The notes beneath the pieces were generated by a model that worked only from the letters and a program-made list of their open reading frames with translations, was not told the DNA's origin and searched no databases. Positions 26,247 through 34,453 of a DNA stretch of 57,988 bases are shown piece by piece (position 1 is the stretch's first letter; each line of letters opens with the position of its first letter). The stretch is from NCBI GenBank assembly GCA_964571195.1, contig CAZNAD010000016.1, positions 1 through 57,988 of the forward strand, read 5' to 3'. Made by a program: the position numbers and the translations under genes. The stretch is from PALSA-1006 sp964571195. Its GTDB lineage: Bacteria; Pseudomonadota; Gammaproteobacteria; Burkholderiales; Gallionellaceae.

Positions 26247-27308
26247 ATGAACGATATCGCCCGCCTGCGCCTCATCAACCAGCAGATCACCTGTGGCTGC
26301 TGCAAGACTCCTGAAGAAGTGGTGCACACGCTGGGGGCGATGCAGGCGCAGGATTATGCTTCCGCCCTGTGGGCCATAGCGGTGCGTCTGCCGGGCAGCA
26401 CGCAGGCGGACATCGAACAAGCCATCACTCGCCACCAGATTGTGCGCACCTGGGCGATGCGCGGCACCATCCATTTTCTCGCGGCGGAAGACGTGCGCTG
26501 GATGTTGGAACTGCTCGCGCCGCGCCTGCTGAGCGGTACGGATCGGCGCGACCGCCAACTTGGCCTCGATGCCGCCACCTATGCCCGCAGCGGCAAGCTG
26601 CTGGAAAAAGCATTGCAGGGCGGCAGGCAGTTACAGCGCAACGAAGTGTATGCCGTGCTGGAGCGCGACAAAATTTCTACCGAAGGTCAGCGCGGCTATC
26701 ACATTCTGTGGCATCTGGGGCTGGCGGGTATCATCTGTTTCGGACAACACGAAGGCAAACAACCGACCTTTACCTTGCTTGATGAGTGGGTGTCTGAATC
26801 GCGCAAACTGACGCGCGACGCGGCGTTGGCTGAACTGGCATTGCGTTACTTCAGCAGCCGTGGACCCGCAACGGTGCAGGACTTCGCCACTTGGACAAAA
26901 TTTTCATTGGCCGATGCACGCGCCGCGCTGGCTGCGGTGACCGACAAGTTGCGGCAATTCCAGTTCGAGGGAGATACTTACTGGATGCCACAAGAAATGC
27001 CGGAGCCGGACGCCATGCCGCAAGCTATCCTGCTGCCCTCCTTCGACGAATATCTGCTCGGCTACAAAGATCGCGGCGCGGTGCTGGATGCCGTGCATGC
27101 CACAAAAGTCGTGCCCGGCGGTAACGGCATGTTCTTGCCTATGATGGTGTTGAATGGCAGGGTCGCCGGTATCTGGAAGCGCACACTCAAGAAAAAATCG
27201 GTACACATCGACTACGCACCGTTCGCCAAACTGAAGAAAACCGAGCTGGCCACTTTCGACGTGGCCGCTCAAAGTTATGGCGAATTTCTCGGACTGATGG
27301 TGGAATGA
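26247..27308 (+). CDS. AlkZ/YcaQ-like winged-helix DNA glycosylase
   Basis: 353 residues from ATG at 26247. Three tandem winged-helix modules of the HTH_42 family are expected. The N-terminus carries LGAMQAQDYASALWA, where Q33-A-Q35 matches the catalytic Q-hydrophobic-Q motif of AlkZ. Other hallmarks are TWAMRGTIHFLAAEDVRWM near 75 and LLPSFDEYLLGYKDR near 255. AlkZ removes alkylated bases and unhooks crosslinks; substrate here is inferred. It is followed 4 bases later by a WYL regulator. Confidence 0.85.
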   Translation: MNDIARLRLINQQITCGCCKTPEEVVHTLGAMQAQDYASALWAIAVRLPGSTQADIEQAITRHQIVRTWAMRGTIHFLAAEDVRWMLELLAPRLLSGTDRRDRQLGLDAATYARSGKLLEKALQGGRQLQRNEVYAVLERDKISTEGQRGYHILWHLGLAGIICFGQHEGKQPTFTLLDEWVSESRKLTRDAALAELALRYFSSRGPATVQDFATWTKFSLADARAALAAVTDKLRQFQFEGDTYWMPQEMPEPDAMPQAILLPSFDEYLLGYKDRGAVLDAVHATKVVPGGNGMFLPMMVLNGRVAGIWKRTLKKKSVHIDYAPFAKLKKTELATFDVAAQSYGEFLGLMVE

Positions 27309-27312
27309 CGCC

Positions 27313-28011
27313 ATGCGCAAATCCGAACGGCTCTTCAAATTAGTCACACTGCTGCAAGGGCGGCGCACCGCCATCACCGCGCAAACCTTGGCGGAAGAGT
27401 TGGGCGTGGCGGTGCGTACCGTATATCGCGACATCCAGGCGCTGATCCTGTCCGGTGTTCCTATCGACGGCGAGGCCGGGGTGGGTTACCGCTTGCGTAA
27501 AGGTTTCGACCTGCCGCCGCTGATGTTCGAGATGGACGAAGTCACCGCCTTGCTGGCAGGCAACCGCATGGTGCAGGCGTGGACCGATCCCGAACTGGCC
27601 GAAGCGGCCAAACGCGCCGAGGCCAAGATACTGGCGGTACTCACGCCCGCCATGCTCATCGAGATATCGCGCTTGCCGTATCGTGTGCCGATCTATTCCA
27701 ACCCGGAACGCGAGACACACGGCCTGCTGCGCAAGGCGTGCGAGCTGAGGCTCAAGGTGAAGGTCGCCTACCGCGATATGAAGGAGCAGGAGACCGAGCG
27801 CACCTTGTGGCCGCTGGGCATGGTGGGCTGGGGTGACCATTGGACACTGCTGGCATGGTGCGAGCTGCGCGGCGAATATCGCAACTTCCGTTTTGACCGC
27901 ATCCTGCGCATCGAATGTTTGCCGGAGCATTACCCACAGCACCCCGAGCGCAATCTGGAGCATTACCTGACGCGCATCATCGGCGTTGAGGATGAACAGA
28001 AGCCCGCATAA
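27313..28011 (+). CDS. YafY-family HTH/WYL-domain transcriptional regulator
   Basis: 232 residues. An N-terminal DeoR-type winged helix (RLFKLVTLLQGRRTAITAQTLA opening, VAVRTVYRDIQAL recognition region, GVPIDGEAGVGYRL wing) is followed by a WYL domain (about 135-215) with WPLGMVGWGDHWTLLAWCEL. WYL domains sense nucleic acid or nucleotide ligands and often regulate DNA-damage or defence genes. It starts 4 bases after the AlkZ-like gene, so it may regulate that repair group (inference). Confidence 0.92.
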   Translation: MRKSERLFKLVTLLQGRRTAITAQTLAEELGVAVRTVYRDIQALILSGVPIDGEAGVGYRLRKGFDLPPLMFEMDEVTALLAGNRMVQAWTDPELAEAAKRAEAKILAVLTPAMLIEISRLPYRVPIYSNPERETHGLLRKACELRLKVKVAYRDMKEQETERTLWPLGMVGWGDHWTLLAWCELRGEYRNFRFDRILRIECLPEHYPQHPERNLEHYLTRIIGVEDEQKPA

Positions 28012-28053
28012 AATCGGCTCGTTTTAAAAAGCCGTTAAAGCAAAGGATCTCAC

Positions 28054-28419
28054 ATGGCGAAATCAACCGTGACTTACTGGAATGTATTCGGTGCGGAGGG
28101 GCGGCAACAGTGGCAAAAGATCGTCGGCATGGAAGATATGGCCGAAGAATTGACGCTAAGCATAGACCCAGAGAGCGGAGAATATACGCGGCTGACGCGG
28201 TTTTTCCCCGGTGCCGATACAACAAAGTTCGGCGGCAAGTCACATCCCTACCCGGAAGAGATATTCATCGTCAGTGGCCGCCTGTATGACCAGGCATTCG
28301 ATCTGTGGCTGGAGGCCGGGCATTATGCCAGCCGCCCACCCGGCGAGGTGCACGGGCCGTTCAAAACGGCAGAGGGATGTGTCGTGCTGGAAGTATCGTT
28401 TCCGAACAAAGCGATCTGA
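28054..28419 (+). CDS. ChrR-like cupin protein
   Basis: 121 residues with one cupin barrel: LTRFFPGADTTKFGGKSHPYPEE and EIFIVSGRLYDQAFD (first motif, with His and Glu ligands), then SRPPGEVHGPFKTAEG with the second-motif His. The metal ligands look complete. Function unknown; ChrR-like cupins include anti-sigma factor sensors, but no sigma factor is adjacent. It ends the plus-strand accessory block. Confidence 0.85.
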   Translation: MAKSTVTYWNVFGAEGRQQWQKIVGMEDMAEELTLSIDPESGEYTRLTRFFPGADTTKFGGKSHPYPEEIFIVSGRLYDQAFDLWLEAGHYASRPPGEVHGPFKTAEGCVVLEVSFPNKAI

Positions 28420-28453
28420 TCGTTCGCACCAAAGGGCAGGCCGACTGGTTCGA

Positions 28454-29200
28454 TCAGTGAACAGTCAGAATGATCGGTTCGCTGCGGGTGACGATGAGGG
28501 TGTGTTCATATTGCGCGGACAGATTGCCCGGCTTTCCGATTAGCGTCCAGCCGTCGTCGGCCTCCGCGACCATCCTGCTTTTGGTCGAAAGGAACGGCTC
28601 AATGGCGATGACCATGCCTTCTTTGAGGATGCGTTGATCGCCGACATCGTAATAACCCGCAATATGCTCCGGCTCTTCGTGGATCGCCCGCCCCACGCCA
28701 TGTCCGCCCAGATTCTCGATGATGCGGAGGCGGTGTGTATGCGCAACCCGTTCGATGGCATGACCGATGCGGTTGATCGGCTGCCCGGCGCGCGCCACTT
28801 TGATCGCTTCCGCCAATGCCAAGCGGGTGGCATGGCACAGTCTGGTCTTGATCGGAGAACCCGGCGGGACAATCATGGTTCCGCCCGTGTCGGCGAAATA
28901 ACCATCCAGCTCTGCCGAAACATCGATGTTCACCAGATCGCCGGGTCGGATGATGCGGTCGCCGGGCACGCCGTGAGCGGCTTCTTCATTGACGCTGATG
29001 CAGGTGCTTCCCGGAAAGTCGTAAGCCAATTTTGGTGCTGAGCGTGCGCCGTGTTCGGACAGCAGACGCTCTCCGATACCATCCAGCTCCTTTGTTGTCA
29101 TGCCCGGCTCGACACTTTCGAGCATTCGGTGCAATACAAGAGAAACGATACGTCCGATATGTTGTAGCGCAACGATGTCGGAATGGTTCTGTATGGTCAC
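28454..29200 (-). CDS. map: Methionine aminopeptidase, type I
   Basis: 248 residues. It removes the initiator Met from nascent proteins. The pita-bread fold metal ligands are visible: VNIDVSAELDGYFADTGGT carries the two Asp, GHGVGRAIHEEPEH the His, and the later EPFLS and the Glu near the C-terminus (YEHTLIV) the two Glu. It lies downstream of rfaE2 on the same strand, not beside rpsB as in many bacteria, so it could be a second copy. Confidence 0.95.
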   Translation of the reverse strand: MTIQNHSDIVALQHIGRIVSLVLHRMLESVEPGMTTKELDGIGERLLSEHGARSAPKLAYDFPGSTCISVNEEAAHGVPGDRIIRPGDLVNIDVSAELDGYFADTGGTMIVPPGSPIKTRLCHATRLALAEAIKVARAGQPINRIGHAIERVAHTHRLRIIENLGGHGVGRAIHEEPEHIAGYYDVGDQRILKEGMVIAIEPFLSTKSRMVAEADDGWTLIGKPGNLSAQYEHTLIVTRSEPIILTVH

Positions 29201-29227
29201 GGGAGCGTCCGGGGAATCAATAAAGAG

Positions 29228-29758
29228 TTACAGGCTGCGGATTTTTTTCAGCAGCGCGGTGGTCGAGCGTTCGTGCAGGAAGGGGATGCTGTGCACCGAA
29301 CCGCCCCAGTCCAGCACTTCTTTGCTGCCGACGATATGCTCCGGCTTCCAGTCGCCACCTTTGGCCAGGATATCGGGCTTGCAGGTGAGGATCAGATTGA
29401 GCGGGGTATCTTCGTCGAACAGCACGACCAGACTGACCGACTCCAGAGCTGCGAGCACGGCCAGACGATCCTGTTCGGAATTGATCGGGCGATCATCACC
29501 TTTGCCCAACCGCTTCACCGAAGCGTCGGTGTTTACCCCCATGATGAGTGATGCGCCGAGTGCCCGTGCCTGTGCCAGATAAGTGACATGGCCACGGTGC
29601 AACACGTCGAAGCAGCCGTTGGTGAACACCAGCGGGCGCGGCAACTGCGCGACACGAGTCGCCAGCGTAGCCGCGTCACAGATCTTTTGCTCGAAAGCCG
29701 GGGCGGGATACACGTCAACAGGCATCGCAGAAGTGTTGTTATTGATGAAGCCGGTCAT
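29228..29758 (-). CDS. rfaE2: ADP-heptose synthase domain: heptose-1-phosphate adenylyltransferase
   Basis: 176 residues. It transfers AMP to D-glycero-beta-D-manno-heptose-1-phosphate for LPS core synthesis. The cytidylyltransferase-fold nucleotide motif is TNGCFDVLHRGHVTYL with the HxGH pair, and ADP-heptose specific VNTDASVKRLGKG and ILAKGGDWKPEHIVG follow. It corresponds to the C-terminal half of E. coli HldE; the kinase half is not in this window. An internal start at 29725 is possible. It accompanies a SIS-domain heptose isomerase-like gene. Confidence 0.95.
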   Translation of the reverse strand: MTGFINNNTSAMPVDVYPAPAFEQKICDAATLATRVAQLPRPLVFTNGCFDVLHRGHVTYLAQARALGASLIMGVNTDASVKRLGKGDDRPINSEQDRLAVLAALESVSLVVLFDEDTPLNLILTCKPDILAKGGDWKPEHIVGSKEVLDWGGSVHSIPFLHERSTTALLKKIRSL

Positions 29759-29780
29759 GCCTGTTTCCCTCTCCTCAATC

Positions 29781-29800
29781 CTCTCCCGCTTGCGGGAGAG
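29781..29800. repeat. Perfect 9-bp palindrome, REP-like
   Basis: CTCTCCCGC, TT, then GCGGGAGAG, lying between dolP and rfaE2. The motif resembles the C/T-rich palindromes at 13970. It lacks a T-run, so a terminator role is doubtful. Confidence 0.5.
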
Positions 29801-29829
29801 GAAGCGAACGAATCGCGCAGCGAATTTCT

Positions 29830-30375
29830 TTAATCGATGTATTCAAAGACACGCACGACCCGCTTCACGTCATCAGCCGCACTGGCGACTTCCGATGCGG
29901 CAGCCGCTTCGGCGTGGGTGACCAGGCCGAGCAGATAGACCACCCCTTTGTCGGCAACGACATAGATGGATTTGGGGCGCAGCGATTTGTTCTTGTTCAG
30001 GCCGGAGCGGATATCGCGACTGATGCCGGAATCGCGGCGGCGTGAGCTCGAATTGGCCAGCGCGCCGACCGAGACTTCGTTTGCGGTGCGCTTCACGTTG
30101 GGCACTGCACGCACGATGCGTTCGATATCGGTCTTGATCTGTTCGGTCGTCGCTTCGCCGGTGATGAGCACAAAACGGTTGATGCTGATCACGTTCACCC
30201 GTGCCGAGTCCTCATATTTTTCCCCGACGCGAGCCGTCGCCATCTTTTCTATCGTCTCGTCTTCAAGCTGGGTGCCTGCCGAGCGCAAATCACCGGCTTT
30301 GGGTGCTTTGCTCGCACACCCCGGCAATGCTGCGAACAAGACTGCCAGCAACAGGATATTCAGATAACGCATCAT
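29830..30375 (-). CDS. dolP: Dual BON-domain outer-membrane lipoprotein, DolP type
   Basis: 181 residues. Signal peptide with a lipobox ending LPGC (Cys about 20) marks it as a lipoprotein. Two BON domains follow (about 45-110 and 118-181): ARVNVISINRFVLITGEATT and KSIYVVADKGVVYLLGLVTH. DolP (YraP) supports outer-membrane integrity at division sites in E. coli. The start overlaps the stop of the SIS gene by 4 bases (ATGA), as in the conserved diaA-dolP order. Confidence 0.92.
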   Translation of the reverse strand: MMRYLNILLLAVLFAALPGCASKAPKAGDLRSAGTQLEDETIEKMATARVGEKYEDSARVNVISINRFVLITGEATTEQIKTDIERIVRAVPNVKRTANEVSVGALANSSSRRRDSGISRDIRSGLNKNKSLRPKSIYVVADKGVVYLLGLVTHAEAAAASEVASAADDVKRVVRVFEYID

Positions 30376-30962
30376 TCGCCTCCCAACAATAAATGGTCGA
30401 TCACATCACACAGACAATGGATGAGCAACAGGTGTACTTCCTGGATGCGCGCCGTGCGCTCGGTGGGTACACACAGGTGGAAATCACCGGGGCGCAGCAT
30501 CGCGCCCATGGCGCCACCGTCGCGGCCAGTCAGCGCGACGACGGTCATACCGCGCTCATGTGCGGCGCGGATCGCCTCGACCACGTTGGGCGAATTGCCG
30601 CTGGTGGAGATGGCGATCAGAACGTCTCCGGCCATGCCGAGTGCGCGCACCTGTTTGGAGAAAATTTGCTTGTAATCGTAATCGTTGGCGATGGAGGTGA
30701 TCACCGAGCTGTCGGTGGTCAGCGCGATTGCGGGCAAGCCAGGTCGCTCCACCTCGAAACGGTTCACCAGTTCGGCGGCGAAATGTTGCGCATCCGCCGC
30801 CGAACCGCCGTTGCCGCAGGCCAATACTTTGCCGTCGTTGAGCAGGCAGGCGACTATCGCCCGGGCGGCTTCGGAGGTGGGTTGGGCCAGGACAGTCTTG
30901 CTATGTAATTTGACTTGCGCGCTGTCGTCGAAGTGCTGTTCTATTCTGCTGGTCAGGGTCAT
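30372..30962 (-). CDS. diaA: SIS-domain phosphoheptose isomerase / DiaA-type protein
   Basis: 196 residues, exactly the length of E. coli DiaA. The SIS domain shows LACGNGGSAADAQHFAAELV near 47, IAISTSGNSPNVVEAI near 113 and SARIQE-like TARIQEVHLL near 168. The position between yraN and dolP points to DiaA, which promotes DnaA assembly at oriC. The nearby rfaE2 and the family closeness equally allow GmhA, which makes heptose-7-phosphate. The sequence alone does not separate them; dual annotation is prudent. Confidence 0.85.
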   Translation of the reverse strand: MTLTSRIEQHFDDSAQVKLHSKTVLAQPTSEAARAIVACLLNDGKVLACGNGGSAADAQHFAAELVNRFEVERPGLPAIALTTDSSVITSIANDYDYKQIFSKQVRALGMAGDVLIAISTSGNSPNVVEAIRAAHERGMTVVALTGRDGGAMGAMLRPGDFHLCVPTERTARIQEVHLLLIHCLCDVIDHLLLGGE

Positions 30963-31016
30963 GGTGCTCGATCTCGGCCCGAGGCCGGGTTGTAGTGGAT
31001 GCGAATATTACCCGAA

Positions 31017-31355
31017 TCAAGCCTCGAAGGCATTCTTGAGCCAATCGATGGTTGCCGTGTCCGCGCCGAGCAGCACCGCGTCGAAACGGCAGGGCGGCAG
31101 CGGGGTCAGCGTGGCGAGATAGTGTTGTGCGGCGCGGATCAGCTTGGCCTGTTTGCGGGTGTCGATACTGGCGGCCGCTCCGCCGAACGCGGGGTTGCGG
31201 CGCAAACGCACCTCGACGAATACCAGCGTCGTGCCGTCTTGCATGATCAGGTCGATCTCTCCGGCGCGGCAGCGATAGTTGCGGGCGAGCAAACGCAGGC
31301 CGTGTTGCTGCAAATGGCGTGCGGCGATGCCCTCGGCCTCAGCGCCGCTATTTAC
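31017..31355 (-). CDS. yraN: YraN/UPF0102-family endonuclease-like protein
   Basis: About 112 residues. The conserved pattern GAEAEGIAARHLQQHG, then ARNYRCRAGEIDLIMQ and LVFVEVRLR is that of YraN, with the nuclease-fold Glu/Asp residues present. No ATG, GTG or TTG lies at the expected N-terminus: homology reaches at least 31349, the nearest upstream in-frame codons are GTA and ATC, and the first standard start, TTG at 31313, would remove conserved residues. The frame is -1 relative to lpoA, whose stop falls here. The start shown is approximate. Confidence 0.8.
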   Translation of the reverse strand, partial: VNSGAEAEGIAARHLQQHGLRLLARNYRCRAGEIDLIMQDGTTLVFVEVRLRRNPAFGGAAASIDTRKQAKLIRAAQHYLATLTPLPPCRFDAVLLGADTATIDWLKNAFEA

Positions 31356-32668
31356 GGTGCCGGGGATGGTGTGACTTCCCCGTTGTTGGCCTGCTCCGCC
31401 GCCTCTTTGGCTGCGGCTTTGGCGGCATTGAGTGCCGCCAGCGTGTCGGCGGTCAGGCCAAGTCCGATGCGGAAGAAGGCAGCAAGACCTTCGCGCTGGA
31501 ATTGCAGCCGGTTCAGACTGATACGTCCGGTCACGCCGTCCAGCGGCAACCCGCTCTCCGCGCGATGGGTCAGCAGGATATGCACCAGACGATAGGCGTC
31601 GATGCCCATGGCATACAGGCGATCTTCTTCCGGTTCCAGCGCCGTCCCGGCACGGGGGTAGATCATCACCGCCGGATGATCCGGCTGCAACAACCACGGC
31701 ATATCAACGAAGTGAATTTCATTCAGATCGTAGTTGGCCAACTGCTGGTTGGTGTTGCCTTTGAACAGCAGCGAGGTGGCATAGACCGGCAGTCCCGGAT
31801 TCAGATAGGGGCGGATCAGCCGGGCTTTGTCATGGTCGGTGGCGAGAAACACCATATTGCCGGGCGCGATCGGGGGCGGAAGTGAGCGACCGGGTGGAAG
31901 TGGTTCTCCCGTTTCCGAAACTGCGGAGGCGGGTTGCGGCTCGGTTCCTTCCGGCCAGGGGGCGACCGGTAATTTGGTGATTACCGAAGAATCATTCTTG
32001 AACAGGACTTCGGCGGTGATGGCACCGCCCAGTTTTTTCCACTCGTCCGCGAACGCGGTGGCGAGGCGTTTGGAGATTGCCGTGCCGGTGGTGACGACAG
32101 TGGCGTCATGCAGGCCGGACGCAGCGGCGATCTGGGCGATCTGGCGCGCTTCGTTCTCTGCGGGCAGGCCGAAGAAATAGAGCTGGTTGGTCTGGCTGGC
32201 CAGATCGGAAGTATTGAGTGCCAGCGTGGGAACGGTGATGCCGGGATAAGCCGCGAGCGCCGCCACGCCGTCGCGCGTGAGCGGCCCGGCAACGGCCAAA
32301 GCGCCGTTGGTGATGGCCTGACGGTAAAGGGTGACCACCTCTTTAGGTTCGTCGGCGCTGGCATACACGCGCACCGGAAGGCCTTGTTGCACACCCGCCG
32401 CAGCGGAGAAGCCCTGTTGTACCACTTCGGCGTAATGCGCCAGCGCGGTCGATTTCGATTTGAGCGGCAACAGCAGCGCGATATGCGGTGCAGGGTTATC
32501 CGCGACGAGTGTTGGCAGTGCCGGAGCGGGGGGCGGGGGTAGTACCGTTATCACCACGCCTTGTGCCGTTACGGCGGATGCCGCAACAGGCTGTTCTGGA
32601 GTGGCATTGGCACTGGCGCTCACGTATAGTGCGGCCAGAAATAAAACTCCCAAGGAAAAACGTTGCAT
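31352..32668 (-). CDS. lpoA: LpoA/LppC-family penicillin-binding-protein activator
   Basis: 438 residues from ATG at 32668 (TTG at 32677 is an alternative). A signal peptide (MQRFSLGVLFLAALYVSASA) is followed by a Pro-rich linker and a periplasmic-binding-protein-like LppC domain: PHIALLLPLKSKSTALAHYA, then AVAGPLTRDGVAAL and LYAMGIDAYRL. The E. coli protein is an outer-membrane lipoprotein with an N-terminal TPR region. Here the TPR region is absent and no lipobox Cys is seen, so it may be soluble in the periplasm. The C-terminus is Ala-rich. Confidence 0.88.
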   Translation of the reverse strand: MQRFSLGVLFLAALYVSASANATPEQPVAASAVTAQGVVITVLPPPPAPALPTLVADNPAPHIALLLPLKSKSTALAHYAEVVQQGFSAAAGVQQGLPVRVYASADEPKEVVTLYRQAITNGALAVAGPLTRDGVAALAAYPGITVPTLALNTSDLASQTNQLYFFGLPAENEARQIAQIAAASGLHDATVVTTGTAISKRLATAFADEWKKLGGAITAEVLFKNDSSVITKLPVAPWPEGTEPQPASAVSETGEPLPPGRSLPPPIAPGNMVFLATDHDKARLIRPYLNPGLPVYATSLLFKGNTNQQLANYDLNEIHFVDMPWLLQPDHPAVMIYPRAGTALEPEEDRLYAMGIDAYRLVHILLTHRAESGLPLDGVTGRISLNRLQFQREGLAAFFRIGLGLTADTLAALNAAKAAAKEAAEQANNGEVTPSPAP

Positions 32669-33556
32669 AGTGGCCAAAAACAGAAATTGGAGTGCGCATT
32701 ATATGTAGTCGCCACCCCGATTGGGAATTTACGTGACATCAGCCTGCGCGCGCTGGATGTGCTGGCCTCCGCCGACACCATCGCGGCGGAAGACACGCGC
32801 AACACGTCACACTTGCTAAGCCACTACGGCATCAGCGCCAACCGTTTGTCAGCGCTGCACCAGCATAACGAACGCGGCGCCGCCGAGAAGGTGGTTAGCC
32901 TGTTGCAGCAGGGACAAAGTGTGGCACTGGTCACCGATGCCGGGACGCCAGCCGTGAGCGACCCCGGAGCCTTGCTGGTGGAGATGGTGCGGGTGGCCGG
33001 GTTCCGCATCATTCCCATCCCCGGTGCCAGTGCGGCAGTCGCGGCGCTCTCGGCCTCGGGCCTCAGCGCGCCGCATTTCCTGTTTTACGGATTTTTGCCC
33101 AACAAATCCGCCGCGCGGCGTGCCGTGTTGCAGACATTGATCGAGCATCCTTACACACTGGTGTTTTACGAGGCACCACACCGTATTGTGGAGAGTGTCG
33201 AGGATCTGCAAGCCGTGTTCGGCGACGAGCGCGAGATCGTGCTGGCGCGCGAAGTCACCAAGCTGTTCGAGAGCATCCATCGCTGCCGTCTCGGGGAGGC
33301 GCTGGCCTGGCTGAATAGCGATGCCAACCACCAGCGCGGCGAGTTCGTGTTGCTGGTATCGGCGGCGCAGGCCAGAGCAGAGGGGCTGAGCGCGGAAGCG
33401 GAAAAAACGTTAAACGTGTTGATGGAAACATTGCCGCTGAAACAGGCGGTGCAACTGGCCGTTAAGATCAGCGGCGAGAACAAGAACGAGTTGTATCAAC
33501 GGGCGCTGGCGCTAAAAAACCAGCAGAGCAGTCTGGACGAAATCCCATTGGAATAG
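32663..33556 (+). CDS. rsmI: 16S rRNA 2'-O-methyltransferase RsmI
   Basis: 297 residues from TTG at 32663; AAGGA six bases upstream supports it over TTG at 32687. It methylates the ribose of C1402 in 16S rRNA. Tetrapyrrole-methylase fold hallmarks are LYVVATPIGNLRDISLRALD, AEDTRNTSHLLSHYGI, LVTDAGTPAVSDPG and VFYEAPHRIVE. The start overlaps the divergent lpoA start by 6 bases, so each promoter must lie inside the other gene (see findings). Confidence 0.96.
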   Translation: MHSGQKQKLECALYVVATPIGNLRDISLRALDVLASADTIAAEDTRNTSHLLSHYGISANRLSALHQHNERGAAEKVVSLLQQGQSVALVTDAGTPAVSDPGALLVEMVRVAGFRIIPIPGASAAVAALSASGLSAPHFLFYGFLPNKSAARRAVLQTLIEHPYTLVFYEAPHRIVESVEDLQAVFGDEREIVLAREVTKLFESIHRCRLGEALAWLNSDANHQRGEFVLLVSAAQARAEGLSAEAEKTLNVLMETLPLKQAVQLAVKISGENKNELYQRALALKNQQSSLDEIPLE

Positions 33557-33583
33557 ACCAGCGAAAAGAAATAAAATCAAACG

Positions 33584-34342
33584 ATGTGTAAACGATCCAA
33601 TTCAATATCAACCCAAGCTCGCCGCGCCCAGTGGTGTGTTGCCCTGTTGCTGCTCTTCACCCACACCGTAGCATCGGCGGAATGGCTGGAGGTCGACCGC
33701 AGCGACATCCAGACCACGTATGCCGATCCGGCCTCGCTCGACGTTTCCGGCAAGCGCATCACGATGTGGCTGCTGTCGAGTTACAAGGTGCCGAGAAAAT
33801 ATGACACCGGCAAATTCCAATCGGTGAAATCGCAATATGAATACGACTGTCGCGGCGCGCGCTTCCGCCTGTTGGCGTATTCCCTGCATACCGGCGCACG
33901 CGGCGAAGGCGCAGAATTGTTCAGCGACGCGAGCGAAGACAAATGGAAGACTGTTGTGGCCGGAAGCTCGGATGAAAGATTGTGGAAGCGTGTCTGTGTC
34001 CCCGAGGCGGGCTGGAGCCGGGTGGGCGAGAGTAAGGCGATGGCGGTATATGCCAACCCATTTTCTATTCGCCGAAAAGGCGACAGAGTGAAGCTGTGGC
34101 AATTGTTCGATTTGCGCACCGCCAAACAACATGCCGCCGGACAGCGGTACCTGTCGGTCAAACATGAGGCCGAATACGATTGCAAAGAGATCCGCTACCG
34201 CACGTTATCCTTCACCTACTACAGCGCGAACATGGGTAATGGCGAAGAAATCTTCACGGATGACGACGCCAAGAAATGGGACGCCATCACGGTGGACAGC
34301 GCCGACCATTTGTTCTGGAAGATGGCTTGCGGGAGCAAGTAG
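33584..34342 (+). CDS. Exported protein with two surface-adhesin-E-like repeats
   Basis: 252 residues. A signal peptide with long n-region (hydrophobic core CVALLLLFTHTVASA) ends before EWLEV. Two tandem domains follow. Each has YADP/YANP, a basic run, MWLLSSY/LWQLFDL, a repeated K-x-EYDC, and a closing LWKRVC or FWKMAC (about residues 34-140 and 143-252). This is the architecture of the small surface-adhesin protein E family duplicated. The paired Cys suggest one disulfide per domain. Function not known. Confidence 0.75.
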   Translation: MCKRSNSISTQARRAQWCVALLLLFTHTVASAEWLEVDRSDIQTTYADPASLDVSGKRITMWLLSSYKVPRKYDTGKFQSVKSQYEYDCRGARFRLLAYSLHTGARGEGAELFSDASEDKWKTVVAGSSDERLWKRVCVPEAGWSRVGESKAMAVYANPFSIRRKGDRVKLWQLFDLRTAKQHAAGQRYLSVKHEAEYDCKEIRYRTLSFTYYSANMGNGEEIFTDDDAKKWDAITVDSADHLFWKMACGSK

Positions 34343-34394
34343 CGTTGTTGAAGGCGGCTGCCGGAATCGGCGATTCAAATCTCGTCACAACACG

Positions 34395-34430
34395 GTAGGG
34401 CGCAATAACCAACGGGCATTGCGCCGAATG
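34395..34430 (+). repeat. REP element, left copy
   Basis: 36 bases beginning GTAGGGCGCAATAACC and ending GGGCATTGCGCCGAATG. It contains the hairpin GGCGCAAT/ATTGCGCC. The inverted copy is at 34996-35031 and differs at one base. The two copies flank a REP-associated transposase. Confidence 0.9.
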
Positions 34431-34453
34431 TCTTCCTCCGCAATACTTCCGCC

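Noticed and set aside
14455..28419. Integron attC sites in the accessory block
   Set aside because: A lone GTTAGGC at 14462 has no partner core or hairpin of attC form, and no others were found.
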